Virus record (IMG/VR): IMGVR_UViG_3300014720_000165
Coordinates: 1 to 25,878 of that record
DNA length: 25,878 bases
Source of the DNA: a virus
Reading direction: 5' to 3' (one strand)
Part shown: positions 7,593 through 15,570 of the stretch, piece by piece
How the letters are laid out: every line of letters starts with the position of its first letter
Numbering within the stretch: the first letter of the stretch is position 1
Program-made: the position numbers and the translations under genes
Notes under the pieces: model-generated
Seen by the model: only the letters and a program-made list of their open reading frames with translations
Databases searched by the model: none
What the model was told of the DNA's origin: nothing

Positions 7593-8150
7593 ATGACAAA
7601 GAAAACCAACCACTATATAAACAATGCCGATTTTCTAAAGGCATTGATTGATTACAAAGAACTTTGTGACACTGCCGAAAAAGAAAAGAAACCCGAACCA
7701 GCTATACCAAATTATATCGGTGAATGTTTTTTAAAGATTGCTGACCATTTATCCCGTAAGCCAAATTTTGTATCATATTCTTTCCGTGATGAAATGATTT
7801 CAGATGGTATTGAAAACTGTCTCATGTACTTTAAGAATTTTGATCCAACCAAATCAAAGAATCCATTTGCCTACTTTACACAAATCATTTACTATGCTTT
7901 TCTTCGCCGTATTATGAAAGAAAAGAAACAACTATATGTTAAATACAAGGCCACTGAACAGTTCGGTATTTTTGATGAACACGAAATGTTTGAAGATTCT
8001 GATGGTAATATGAGACAATTTCAGTTGTATGATAACATATCCGAATTCATACAAACATTTGAAGAAAACAAACGGAATAAAAAACGTAGTAAAATTAAAA
8101 CCCTTGATGATTTAGGAGCAGACTTAGATGACGAACTCACAAGAAATTGA
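7593..8150 (+). CDS. 55: Late-transcription sigma factor (gp55)
   Basis: 185 residues, the same length as T4 gp55. This small sigma factor replaces host sigma on RNA polymerase and recognises TATAAATA, with the gp45 clamp as activator. The region SYSFRDEMISDGIENCLMYFKNFDP through NPFAYFTQIIYYAFLRRIMKEKKQ (about residues 62-117) is the sigma region-2 core, with the NPFAYFTQI block diagnostic. The lysine-rich C-terminal tail fits the coactivator and clamp-binding end. It has a consensus host-type promoter immediately upstream and no ribosome-binding site, so it may be translated from a leaderless transcript. Its last 23 bases overlap the next small gene. Confidence 0.95.
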   Translation: MTKKTNHYINNADFLKALIDYKELCDTAEKEKKPEPAIPNYIGECFLKIADHLSRKPNFVSYSFRDEMISDGIENCLMYFKNFDPTKSKNPFAYFTQIIYYAFLRRIMKEKKQLYVKYKATEQFGIFDEHEMFEDSDGNMRQFQLYDNISEFIQTFEENKRNKKRSKIKTLDDLGADLDDELTRN

Positions 8151-8307
8151 AAACAAAATTAGTATTCTAGAAGCACGCCATGAAATGTTTGAATCTGAAA
8201 TTGCCCGTGTAGAAAGTTCACACCGAAATGAAATGATGATTATAGATTTGAAAAAGAAAAAATTAAAAATCAAAGATGAAATTGAGGCCCTAAAAAAACT
8301 GTTATGA
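8128..8307 (+). CDS. Small coiled-coil protein between gp55 and gp47
   Basis: 59 residues (starts MTNSQEIENK, ends EALKKLL). Almost entirely Glu/Lys/Arg/Leu/Ile with heptad-like spacing, so a single long coiled coil is likely, similar in style to small DUF465/SlyX-type proteins. Shine-Dalgarno AGGAG (8114-8118) lies 9 bases before the ATG. It overlaps gp55 by 23 bases and its stop overlaps the gp47 start (ATGA at 8304-8307), which makes it a convincing real gene despite its size. T4-like cyanophages often have a small gene here. Function unknown. Confidence 0.8.
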   Translation: MTNSQEIENKISILEARHEMFESEIARVESSHRNEMMIIDLKKKKLKIKDEIEALKKLL

Positions 8308-9368
8308 GGATTTGTATACTTGGTGACACACACTTCGGAGCCCGTGGTGATTCGTTAGACTTTCATAAGTATTTTGAAAAGTTCTACCGTGATATATTGT
8401 TTCCTTATTTGAAAGAACATAATATTAAAACAATATTTCAAATGGGTGATTTGTTTGACCGAAGAAAGTTCATCAATTTTAATTCACTGTACCTAGCTCG
8501 TAAGTATTTCTTTGATGAGTTGGTTGCCAATGATATAGTAATGTATACACTCATTGGCAACCATGATGTGGCTTTCAAAAATACTCTTGAAGTTAATTCA
8601 CCATCTTTAATTATTGGTGATTACGAAAACATTAAAGTGATACAGGACTTTACAACGCTTGGTTTTGATAACACCTTGATTGATGTTGTTCCTTGGATTT
8701 GTGATGCGAATGAAGAAGAAATATTTAAGAAAATGAAATCATCCAAGTCTGACATTTGTTTTGGCCATTTTGAGATTATGGGTTTTGAGATGGACAAAGG
8801 TAATGTTTGTGAGACAGGTATTGACAAGAAGCTACTTTCCAGATATGATATGGTTTTATCTGGACATTTTCATCACAAGTCTACCGATGGCAATATTACT
8901 TATGTGGGTACTCCTTATGAAATGACATGGTCCGACTATGCCGATTTGAAGGGTTTCCATATCTTTAATACCGAAGAACGTAGTATGTCATTCGTACTAA
9001 ATCCTTATACGATGTTCCACAAAGTTGTTTATGATGATAGTGAAACAAACTTTGAACACTGGAAGGGTTATGATTATGGCAAACACACCGATTCTTATGT
9101 CAAAGTGGTTGTAGTGAACAAACAAAATCCATACCTGTTTGACCATGTTATAGATAATTTGTATAAGGCTTCATGTGCTGATATTGCTATCGTTGAGGAC
9201 TTTACCGATGTGACAATTGATGATGAAATTGTTGACCAGGCTGAAGATACAATGACAATTCTTTCTAAGTATATTGATGCTCTTGAACTTGATGTTGAAA
9301 ATGATAAACTGAAAAAGATAATGCGAGAACTTTACGTTGAGGCATTGAACACCGAAGTTGCTGATTAA
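8304..9368 (+). CDS. 47: Recombination endonuclease subunit gp47 (Mre11-like)
   Basis: 354 residues; T4 gp47 has 339. Mre11-type nuclease that with gp46 resects DNA ends for recombination and helps degrade host DNA. The metallophosphoesterase motifs are complete: GDTHFGARGD (D8, H10), MGDLFDRR (D49), GNHD (N86-D88), CFGHFE (H155) and LSGHFHHKS (H188, H190). The C-terminal third is helical and would contact gp46. The start overlaps the preceding stop (ATGA) and the stop overlaps gp46 (TAATG), so the two subunits are translated together. Confidence 0.96.
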   Translation: MRICILGDTHFGARGDSLDFHKYFEKFYRDILFPYLKEHNIKTIFQMGDLFDRRKFINFNSLYLARKYFFDELVANDIVMYTLIGNHDVAFKNTLEVNSPSLIIGDYENIKVIQDFTTLGFDNTLIDVVPWICDANEEEIFKKMKSSKSDICFGHFEIMGFEMDKGNVCETGIDKKLLSRYDMVLSGHFHHKSTDGNITYVGTPYEMTWSDYADLKGFHIFNTEERSMSFVLNPYTMFHKVVYDDSETNFEHWKGYDYGKHTDSYVKVVVVNKQNPYLFDHVIDNLYKASCADIAIVEDFTDVTIDDEIVDQAEDTMTILSKYIDALELDVENDKLKKIMRELYVEALNTEVAD

Positions 9369-11080
9369 TGATATTATTCCGAAAAATCCGTTGGAAGAAT
9401 TTACTTTCAACGGGTAATCACTTCACAGAAATCAATCTATCTACAAACACCAACACATTGATAGTTGGTGAAAATGGATCTGGCAAGTCTACATTGCTAG
9501 ATGCTATGTGTTTTGCTTTGTTTGGTAAGGCATTTCGTTCAATCAATAAGCCACAGTTGTTGAATAGTATCAATCAAAAAGACTGTGTGGTTGAGGTTGA
9601 GTTTGATACCAACAACAAGTCATACAAAATTATTCGTGGTATTAAACCAAATGTTTTTGAGATTCACTGCAATGGCCAGTTGTTAAATCAAGAAGCCGCA
9701 TCAAAGGACTATCAAGAACATTTAGAGAAGTTTATACTGAAACTAAATTACAAATCATTCACACAGATTGTAATTCTTGGTTCGGCTTCATTCACACCGT
9801 TCATGCAGTTGTCGGCATCGGATCGTCGTGCTATCATTGAAGATTTGCTTGACATACAAATCTTTTCCACTATGAATGGCCTGGTCAGAGAACGCTTATC
9901 AACAAATAAAGAAACAACCATATCTAACAAACATCAAATAGACTTGGTGACCAAAGAATATGACCTAAAAAAGAAACACATTGAAGAATTGAAAAAGTCT
10001 AATGATGATGAGATAAAAAGATATGAAGAAGAGATACAAAACAATCTACAAATCATATCAGAATTACTAGCGAACAATAATATACTGAACGCTAGAACTG
10101 AAGAGTTGAATTTACAGGTATCAAATAAACTTGACAGTGAAACTAAGATTAAGAAGATTGTAAAATTAGAAACACAAATTGAAAACAACCTTGGCAAGTA
10201 TAATAAAGATATAGAATTCTTTAGAAGCCACGATGACTGTCCAACATGCCGTCAGTCTATTGCTTTGGAGTTTAAGGAAGAACAAATTGAATCTTTAGAT
10301 ACCCGTGTGAATGATTCTAAACAGGCTCTTGAACAACTTAAAAAGAAACTGACTGAAGAACAAGAAAAATTAAATTCTATCAATGAAACACAATCTTTGA
10401 TTCAGACATTTGTTGTAAAGATTGCAACCAACAACACCTCAATCAACGAAACAAACAAGTATATTACTAAGATTCAAAAGAAGATTGTAGAGCTTAGATC
10501 ATCAAAGGCAGGGACAGACCAAGAAGACAACAACCTAAAAGTATTACAGGACTCTCTGTCTCAACTACAAGCAGGGTTAAAAGAATTAATAGAAGAAAAA
10601 TCATATCTTGAGGCCGCTTCAGCATTATTGAAAGACACTGGTATCAAAACAAAGATTGTGAGACAGTATCTTCCAGTGATTAACAAACTGGTCAATAAGT
10701 ATTTAGCGTCTTTAGATTTCTTTGTAAACTTTAATCTTGATGAATCGTTCAAAGAAACCATCAAGTCAAGGCACCGTGATGATTTTTCTTACAACAATTT
10801 TTCTGAAGGTGAGAAGCAGAGAATTGATATGGCTCTCATGTTGACTTGGCGTGCTGTTGCTAAGTTGAAGAATTCGGCCAATACCAATCTATTGATACTT
10901 GATGAAACGTTTGATTCAAGTTTAGATGCCAATGGAACCGACTATCTAATGACGGTACTACATACATTAGAAGGTGTGAACTTATTTGTTATATCACATA
11001 AGGGTGATGTTCTACAAGATAAGTTTGAAAATGTTATACGATTTGTTAAGGAAAAGAATTTCTCAAAGGTGATAAAATGA
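9368..11080 (+). CDS. 46: Recombination endonuclease subunit gp46 (Rad50-like SMC ATPase)
   Basis: 570 residues; T4 gp46 has 560. The ATPase partner of gp47. Walker A GENGSGKST (residues 34-42), a long coiled coil interrupted by a zinc hook CPTC (C291, C294), ABC signature FSEGEKQR (about 478-485) and Walker B LLILDETFDSSLD (about 512-524). All Rad50-family elements are intact and in order. TAATG overlap with gp47 and ATGA overlap with the deformylase gene place it mid-operon. Confidence 0.97.
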   Translation: MILFRKIRWKNLLSTGNHFTEINLSTNTNTLIVGENGSGKSTLLDAMCFALFGKAFRSINKPQLLNSINQKDCVVEVEFDTNNKSYKIIRGIKPNVFEIHCNGQLLNQEAASKDYQEHLEKFILKLNYKSFTQIVILGSASFTPFMQLSASDRRAIIEDLLDIQIFSTMNGLVRERLSTNKETTISNKHQIDLVTKEYDLKKKHIEELKKSNDDEIKRYEEEIQNNLQIISELLANNNILNARTEELNLQVSNKLDSETKIKKIVKLETQIENNLGKYNKDIEFFRSHDDCPTCRQSIALEFKEEQIESLDTRVNDSKQALEQLKKKLTEEQEKLNSINETQSLIQTFVVKIATNNTSINETNKYITKIQKKIVELRSSKAGTDQEDNNLKVLQDSLSQLQAGLKELIEEKSYLEAASALLKDTGIKTKIVRQYLPVINKLVNKYLASLDFFVNFNLDESFKETIKSRHRDDFSYNNFSEGEKQRIDMALMLTWRAVAKLKNSANTNLLILDETFDSSLDANGTDYLMTVLHTLEGVNLFVISHKGDVLQDKFENVIRFVKEKNFSKVIK

Positions 11081-11667
11081 GTGACGAAGTTTTAGTTATT
11101 AATACGGGACAAGATTTACCCAAACCAAAACCATTAGAACCACTGCCATTGTATGATGAAAATTATTACATGCTTCAACAAACAATGCCTGAATATAAAG
11201 AGGCCTTGCCAAATGCCTATATGAATAATTTGGTAACTAGAATGCAAATGACCATGAAGAAGTTTTCTGGTATTGGTCTATCAGCAAATCAATGTGGTGT
11301 TATGGCAAGAGTATTCATTATCGGGCATGAAGATTTTTCTATTGTTTGTATCAATCCTAGAGTCATAGGCCAATCGGTTGAAATGATAAAAACTGAAGAA
11401 GGTTGCCTCTCTTTCCCTGGTTTATTCTGTAAGATTGATAGGCCTGTTTGGGTTGATGTTGCTTTTGTAAATGAAAAGGGCCAACCAATACAAACAAGAC
11501 TTGAAGGCGTAACTGCTCGTTGTTTTCTCCATGAACTTGACCATATGAATGGTGTAAAGTTTGTGAAGCATGTTGGTCCTGTGGCTTTGAAAATGGCAAG
11601 AGAGAAACAAAACAAACGTATCAAATTAACCAAAAGACGAATGAAAAATAATGAGTTACTCGTTTGA
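11077..11667 (+). CDS. def: Peptide deformylase
   Basis: 196 residues. Removes the formyl group from nascent proteins using a metal ion. All three family motifs are intact: GIGLSANQ (65-72), EGCLS (108-112, with the metal-binding Cys) and HELDHMNG (152-159, two His ligands and catalytic Glu). The N-terminus has a Pro-rich extension (PKPKPLEPLPL, residues 16-26) and the end is a basic helix (residues 172-190). Peptide deformylase is a known auxiliary gene of cyanophages and other marine T4-like phages, where it may sustain processing of phage-era proteins. It overlaps gp46 by 4 bases and the next gene by 17 bases. Confidence 0.94.
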   Translation: MSDEVLVINTGQDLPKPKPLEPLPLYDENYYMLQQTMPEYKEALPNAYMNNLVTRMQMTMKKFSGIGLSANQCGVMARVFIIGHEDFSIVCINPRVIGQSVEMIKTEEGCLSFPGLFCKIDRPVWVDVAFVNEKGQPIQTRLEGVTARCFLHELDHMNGVKFVKHVGPVALKMAREKQNKRIKLTKRRMKNNELLV

Positions 11668-12928
11668 TAAAAATGATGATGTAGAAACGCAGTGGAAAAA
11701 ATGGCGTGATTCTGGTCTAAAATTTGAAAACATTGATGAGAATGAATTAAGAACTCGTGTCATTGAAGAGTTGACCTACGTTTCAAAGATGGATGTCAAA
11801 GAGTACACATTATACCAAAAATGGTGTGAGGTGCAAGAAAGATATCCATCAATAATTGTCAATGATTTGTGGGAAGGGGAGATGTGTGTCCTACAAGATG
11901 AAGAACAAAGGCGTGCCATCGCTGAGGTTAAACATAATTTTTGGATACCAGAATCACCAGAGGCCTATGAAGCATTAGATCCTGAACTTGTCTACACCAA
12001 TAAAGATAAAGACTTGCCTGAATTGTGGAACTGTATACGCACTTTTTCTTCTACAATGAAAAACAATTCAAACATTGGTCGTAATCTAAACTTTATTGTT
12101 CGTGACAGACACACCAGAAAATATCTTGGTGTCATTTGTATTTCTTCAGACTTTTTAGACCTAACACCAAGAGATAGATACATTGGTTGGACAAAAGAAT
12201 TAAAGACTCAAGGAGGTATGATTAATCACACAGCCATTGGTTCTACGATTGTACCACTTCAACCACTTGGTTTTAATTATGTTGGTGGTAAATTATTGGC
12301 TCTTCTTTGCCTTTCGGATCCAATACAAGAACTATGGGAAAAACTCTATGGTGATAAGTTGGTCTCTATTACCACCACATCACTCTACGGCAAAACGAAG
12401 GCGGATGGTCTATCCCAGTATGATAACCTAGACTACTGGCAGAAAATGGGATTCATTTCGGGTTCCGTGTCGTATGAGCCAACAAGTACCACTCGTTATA
12501 TGATTCGTGAATGGCTGAAGACTAATTATACACGCCGATATTTTGATTGGTATGTAGCGAAGAAACCATCTGGTCAACCACATAAACGTGACCACAAGAA
12601 TCGTTCATTGACCTTTGCGTATTCTAAACTGAATGTGCCAAAAGAACTCATTAAGTCTGACCATGCTCGTGGTATCTATTGGTGTCCTTTGTATGCCGAA
12701 ACTGTAGAATTTCTTCGTGGTGAAATTGACGGCAAAAATATGAAGAAATGCTTTGATACATCGGTCGGACACCTAAGTAGGATATGGAAAGAAAAACATG
12801 CGAAGCCCCGAATCAAACAGTTGGTGAAGAAAGGACGTGTTTCAAGTGAGACTCTTTTCTATGACAATCTGGCAACATTAAGTTGGCAAAAAGCAAAAGA
12901 CTTATATTTGCCACAAGTAGGGCGCTGA
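11651..12928 (+). CDS. DUF4338/DruA-like protein
   Basis: 425 residues. The central block resembles DUF4338, the domain of DruA from Druantia anti-phage systems: NIGRNLNFIVRD (142-152), YLGVICISSDFLDLTPRDRYIGW (158-180, with the RDxxIGW signature), a hydrophobic region LGFNYVGGKLLALLCLSDPIQELWEKLYG (206-234) and TTTSLYGKTKADGLSQYDNLDYWQKMGF (241-268), equivalent to the family's closing stretch. The C-terminal 150 residues are basic and not assigned. Similar proteins are found in marine T4-like phages; their role is unknown, and no other Druantia gene is nearby. It overlaps the deformylase gene and ends the gp55-gp46 operon. Family assignment is from remembered motifs. Confidence 0.7.
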   Translation: MSYSFDKNDDVETQWKKWRDSGLKFENIDENELRTRVIEELTYVSKMDVKEYTLYQKWCEVQERYPSIIVNDLWEGEMCVLQDEEQRRAIAEVKHNFWIPESPEAYEALDPELVYTNKDKDLPELWNCIRTFSSTMKNNSNIGRNLNFIVRDRHTRKYLGVICISSDFLDLTPRDRYIGWTKELKTQGGMINHTAIGSTIVPLQPLGFNYVGGKLLALLCLSDPIQELWEKLYGDKLVSITTTSLYGKTKADGLSQYDNLDYWQKMGFISGSVSYEPTSTTRYMIREWLKTNYTRRYFDWYVAKKPSGQPHKRDHKNRSLTFAYSKLNVPKELIKSDHARGIYWCPLYAETVEFLRGEIDGKNMKKCFDTSVGHLSRIWKEKHAKPRIKQLVKKGRVSSETLFYDNLATLSWQKAKDLYLPQVGR

Positions 12929-12949
12929 TTACTATATACTCCTTTATAT

Positions 12950-13012
12950 GCGGTGAGTCCGAGACAACCTACCCCCGTAGGTAGAGAGGTTTAACTCCTC
13001 TTAACCGCTCCA
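12950..13012 (+). ncRNA. tRNA-like folded element ending in CCA (candidate)
   Basis: A 63-base cloverleaf-like fold can be drawn. The 5' arm GCGGTGA (12950-12956) pairs with TAACCGC (13002-13008), with one G-A mismatch. The stem AGAGG/CCTCT (12985-12989/12997-13001) encloses a 7-base loop TTTAACT, like a T arm with T in place of C56. It is followed by T and CCA (13009-13012). The middle is reduced to GTC-CGA-GAC (12957-12965) and a perfect 6-bp hairpin ACCTAC/GTAGGT with a CCCC loop (12967-12982), so there is no 7-base anticodon loop and it cannot be a normal tRNA. It could be a decayed tRNA, a tRNA mimic or simply stacked hairpins. Confidence 0.4.
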
Positions 13013-13016
13013 CTTC

Positions 13017-13034
13017 TGTTGTTTTTTCGCAACA
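13017..13034 (+). repeat. 18-base hairpin repeat, copy 1
   Basis: TGTTG (13017-13021) pairs with CAACA (13030-13034) around TTTTTTCG. A copy at 15491-15508 matches in 16 of 18 positions. Both lie between a gene end and a consensus promoter. Confidence 0.5.
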
Positions 13035-13069
13035 AAAAACACCAATGAAATCAATAACTTACGAAGCGC

Positions 13070-13098
13070 TTGACAAACCACTGTGGCCAGAGTATAAT
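13070..13098 (+). promoter_or_regulatory. Perfect sigma70-type promoter for the CobT-like gene
   Basis: TTGACA (13070-13075), 17-base spacer, TATAAT (13093-13098), followed by GG. The predicted start is near 13105, giving a leader of about 22 bases. The spacer contains the palindrome CCACTGTGG (13079-13087). Confidence 0.85.
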
Positions 13099-13126
13099 GG
13101 ACACATAAATTGTTACGGATATTGAT

Positions 13127-15490
13127 ATGTCTTTTACAGCTGAACAAAAATCGCAACTTGCCAAACTGATGGCAACCGAGAATCTTACGGTACAACACCA
13201 AAAGATTCATACCGCTAAGTTTGACCCGGTCAACCGTATACTCTACTTGCCAATTTGGCAAGATATGTCAGGCCACCTCTATGACCTTTTGACAGGCCAT
13301 GAAGTTGGTCATGCACTTTACACTCCTGCCGACGGCTGGCACTCTGCCGCTTCTGACAAAACCAAGCCTTCAAGCTACAAGAATTTTTTGAATGTAGTTG
13401 AAGATGCTCGTATTGAAAAGAAAGTAAAGCGCCGTTACCCTGGTCTTAAAACCCCATTTCAAAAAGCATACAAAGAGCTATTTGAAAAAGACTTTTTTGG
13501 TATTGGTTCCAGGAAAGTTTCTGACATGGCCTTTATTGACCGTTTAAACATTTACAGCAAATCACAATACACAGCGAACTGGATTACATTCAACGCTGAA
13601 GAAAGTGTTTTTGTGGATAAAATTCAATTGCTTGAAACATGGGAAGATGTTGTCAAATTAACTGATGAAATCTTTGCATATTCAAAAGATGAGCAGTTTG
13701 AATTAAAACCAAATGACATTGAAATTGGTGAAGATGGTGATGAGTATGCTTCCGAAGGTGATGGCTATGATTCCGATGGCGATGACTCAGAGAATGAAGA
13801 TGGTCCTGAGCAAAAGTCCAAAAACTCTAAGTCTGGTAAAAATGAAGAAGGTGATTCGGACAAAGATACCGGTGGTGCTGACGGTGAGCCTGAGTCGGAT
13901 AAACTGAGTGAAAGTAATGAAGATGGCAACAAGATTTCACGCCATAAGGAATCAAATGTTGCTGATAAGAACATGTTTAATCCTAAATGTGTCACCGATG
14001 AACAGTACCGTAAAAATGAATTGGCTTTGCTTGATGAACAAAGCAAACCTTATTTGTACCTGAACATTCCTAAATTCAATGTAAAACTAGGTGTCACTCC
14101 CGCTAAGCGAGTGATTGAGCAAATTAACGAATATTACTTTAAGGCTGGTTCATTGTATGATGAAGCCATTATATCAGCTCAAGATGCTAAGAAAATGGTC
14201 AGTGATTTTAAAACCAGAAATGAGCGTTACATTGGTTTGTTAGTGAAAGAATTTGAAATGCGTAAGGCAGCCAAAGCTTTCAGTAAGTCCCGCTTGTCGG
14301 AAACAGGTGGCATTGACATTAACAAGTTGTCAAGCTACAAGTTTGATGATAACATTTTCCGCAAAGTGATGCTTACGCCAAAAGGTAAGAATCATGGTCT
14401 CATTCTTTTGCTTGACAAATCCGGTTCAATGGGACAGAACATGCCAGGGTCTATTGAGCAGATTTTGATTCTCGCCACGTTTTGCCGCAAAGTGAATATT
14501 CCGTTTGCGGTGTATGGTTTTTCAAATTCCGACCGTTCATTCAAGTTAGATCACAGCCTAAAAGATTATTCTGGTGTTCGTATGGATAAAATCTGGTCTG
14601 CTGATGAAAACGAACTTAGTTTAAGTCCGGTACAATTGCGTGAGTACCTAAACTCTTCAATGAGCAATGTAGAATTTTCTTTGGCTACCAAGGCTCTTCT
14701 TGCTTTGAAGTCTTCGTATGATGGTTCACGCCGTTTTGCGGGTCAACCTAGGTCTGAAGAATTGACCAATACTCCATTGATTGAGGCTGTAATTGCTTCG
14801 GGTTATCTGATGAAACAGTTTCGCCAAAAGTATGGTCTAGACCTTTCAAGTTTGATTATTGTACATGACGGTGATTCTGATATGGTGAATCGTTATCATT
14901 ACACTTATGAAGTTTATAGTGACAGAGAAAAGAAATATGAAAAGATTTCACGCACTTCACATTTCAGTTTATTTGAATCAAATGTATGTATTCAAGACAC
15001 TGCATTGAACTTTTCTCGCAAGCTTGAAAAAAGAAAAAACTATGATGAGATGTTGATTGTTGCTTTAGACTGGTTTCGCCGAGTTAGCCAATCAAAAGTG
15101 TTTGGCTTCTTTTTGGCTCCCGATAATCGTGGTGGTGCAAAAAATGCTTTGTATAATCGTTATGTGTTTGAAGACGGTGAGCATTTTGACACCAAGAGAT
15201 TCGTTTTTCATCGTCAATCAAATCAAAGTGGTCTTAATGATATGGATGTTCAACTTGATAAGATTGTGAAAAAGTTTAAGCAAGACAAGTTTATTGCTTG
15301 TAAGCCTTTTGGTTATGATGAGTTTTACATTGTTGCTGGTGGTACCGATTTGGTCACTGACAACGAAGAATTAGAAATTGAAGGTAAGGCAACACCAAGT
15401 AAATTGAAAACTGCCTTTCTTAAGTTGAACAAAAAGAAGGCAATCAATCGTGTTTTGGTGTCCCGTTTCATCCAAGGCATTGCCGCCTAG
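13127..15490 (+). CDS. CobT-like protein: putative zincin plus VWA domain
   Basis: 787 residues. N-terminal region with HEVGH (58-62), a HExxH zinc-protease motif, and NVVEDARIE (89-97), a likely site for the third zinc ligand. Residues about 200-275 are a highly acidic Asp/Glu/Ser/Gly linker. A C-terminal von Willebrand A domain has a complete MIDAS D-x-S-x-S (D430, S432, S434). This zincin/acidic linker/VWA layout, followed by an AAA+ CobS-like gene, is the CobS-CobT arrangement also seen in marine T4-like phages. In bacteria CobST helps CobN insert cobalt in cobalamin synthesis; with no CobN here and a protease motif present, a substrate-remodelling ATPase/adaptor pair is at least as likely. 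The Shine-Dalgarno is weak (ACGGAT, about 10 bases upstream). Confidence 0.85.
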   Translation: MSFTAEQKSQLAKLMATENLTVQHQKIHTAKFDPVNRILYLPIWQDMSGHLYDLLTGHEVGHALYTPADGWHSAASDKTKPSSYKNFLNVVEDARIEKKVKRRYPGLKTPFQKAYKELFEKDFFGIGSRKVSDMAFIDRLNIYSKSQYTANWITFNAEESVFVDKIQLLETWEDVVKLTDEIFAYSKDEQFELKPNDIEIGEDGDEYASEGDGYDSDGDDSENEDGPEQKSKNSKSGKNEEGDSDKDTGGADGEPESDKLSESNEDGNKISRHKESNVADKNMFNPKCVTDEQYRKNELALLDEQSKPYLYLNIPKFNVKLGVTPAKRVIEQINEYYFKAGSLYDEAIISAQDAKKMVSDFKTRNERYIGLLVKEFEMRKAAKAFSKSRLSETGGIDINKLSSYKFDDNIFRKVMLTPKGKNHGLILLLDKSGSMGQNMPGSIEQILILATFCRKVNIPFAVYGFSNSDRSFKLDHSLKDYSGVRMDKIWSADENELSLSPVQLREYLNSSMSNVEFSLATKALLALKSSYDGSRRFAGQPRSEELTNTPLIEAVIASGYLMKQFRQKYGLDLSSLIIVHDGDSDMVNRYHYTYEVYSDREKKYEKISRTSHFSLFESNVCIQDTALNFSRKLEKRKNYDEMLIVALDWFRRVSQSKVFGFFLAPDNRGGAKNALYNRYVFEDGEHFDTKRFVFHRQSNQSGLNDMDVQLDKIVKKFKQDKFIACKPFGYDEFYIVAGGTDLVTDNEELEIEGKATPSKLKTAFLKLNKKKAINRVLVSRFIQGIAA

Positions 15491-15508
15491 TGTTGTTTTA
15501 TTGCAACA
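15491..15508 (+). repeat. 18-base hairpin repeat, copy 2
   Basis: TGTTG (15491-15495) and CAACA (15504-15508) around an 8-base loop; 16 of 18 bases equal the copy at 13017. It starts directly after the CobT-like stop and ends 4 bases before the TTGACA of the next promoter. Confidence 0.5.
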
Positions 15509-15512
15509 GGGC

Positions 15513-15541
15513 TTGACAACAGGCCCTGCCTATTATATAAT
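15513..15541 (+). promoter_or_regulatory. Perfect sigma70-type promoter for the CobS-like gene
   Basis: TTGACA (15513-15518), 17-base spacer, TATAAT (15536-15541), followed by GG. The -35 lies exactly in the loop of an inverted repeat CAGGGC (15507-15512)/GCCCTG (15523-15528). The predicted transcript starts near 15548. Confidence 0.87.
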
Positions 15542-15570
15542 GGTTGTATTGTGTGATGAGGACTTTGATT

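Larger units (their letters stand above)
12929..13126 (+). other. Longest non-coding stretch (198 bases)
   Basis: This gap between the DruA-like gene and the CobT-like gene holds, in order, a weak -10-like TATACT (12935-12940), a tRNA-like folded element (12950-13012), a TGTTG/CAACA hairpin (13017-13034) and a consensus promoter (13070-13098). I see no convincing small reading frame in it. Confidence 0.7.

Noticed and set aside
11289-11633. Minus-strand open frame of 114 codons opposite peptide deformylase
   Set aside because: Shadow of a gene with all catalytic motifs; no regulatory signals.
12908-12940. Promoter for the tRNA-like element (TTGCCA and TATACT)
   Set aside because: The spacing is 21 bases and the -35 match is partial; not strong enough to list as a promoter.
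12950-13012. Annotating the folded element as a functional tRNA
   Set aside because: There is no 7-base anticodon loop, the D arm is 3 bp, the acceptor has a mismatch and the element is 63 bases long; hence listed as a tRNA-like candidate only.
13765-14046. Minus-strand open frame of 93 codons inside the CobT-like gene
   Set aside because: Mirror of the acidic Asp/Glu/Ser-rich linker; low-complexity Ser/Leu protein, no start signals.
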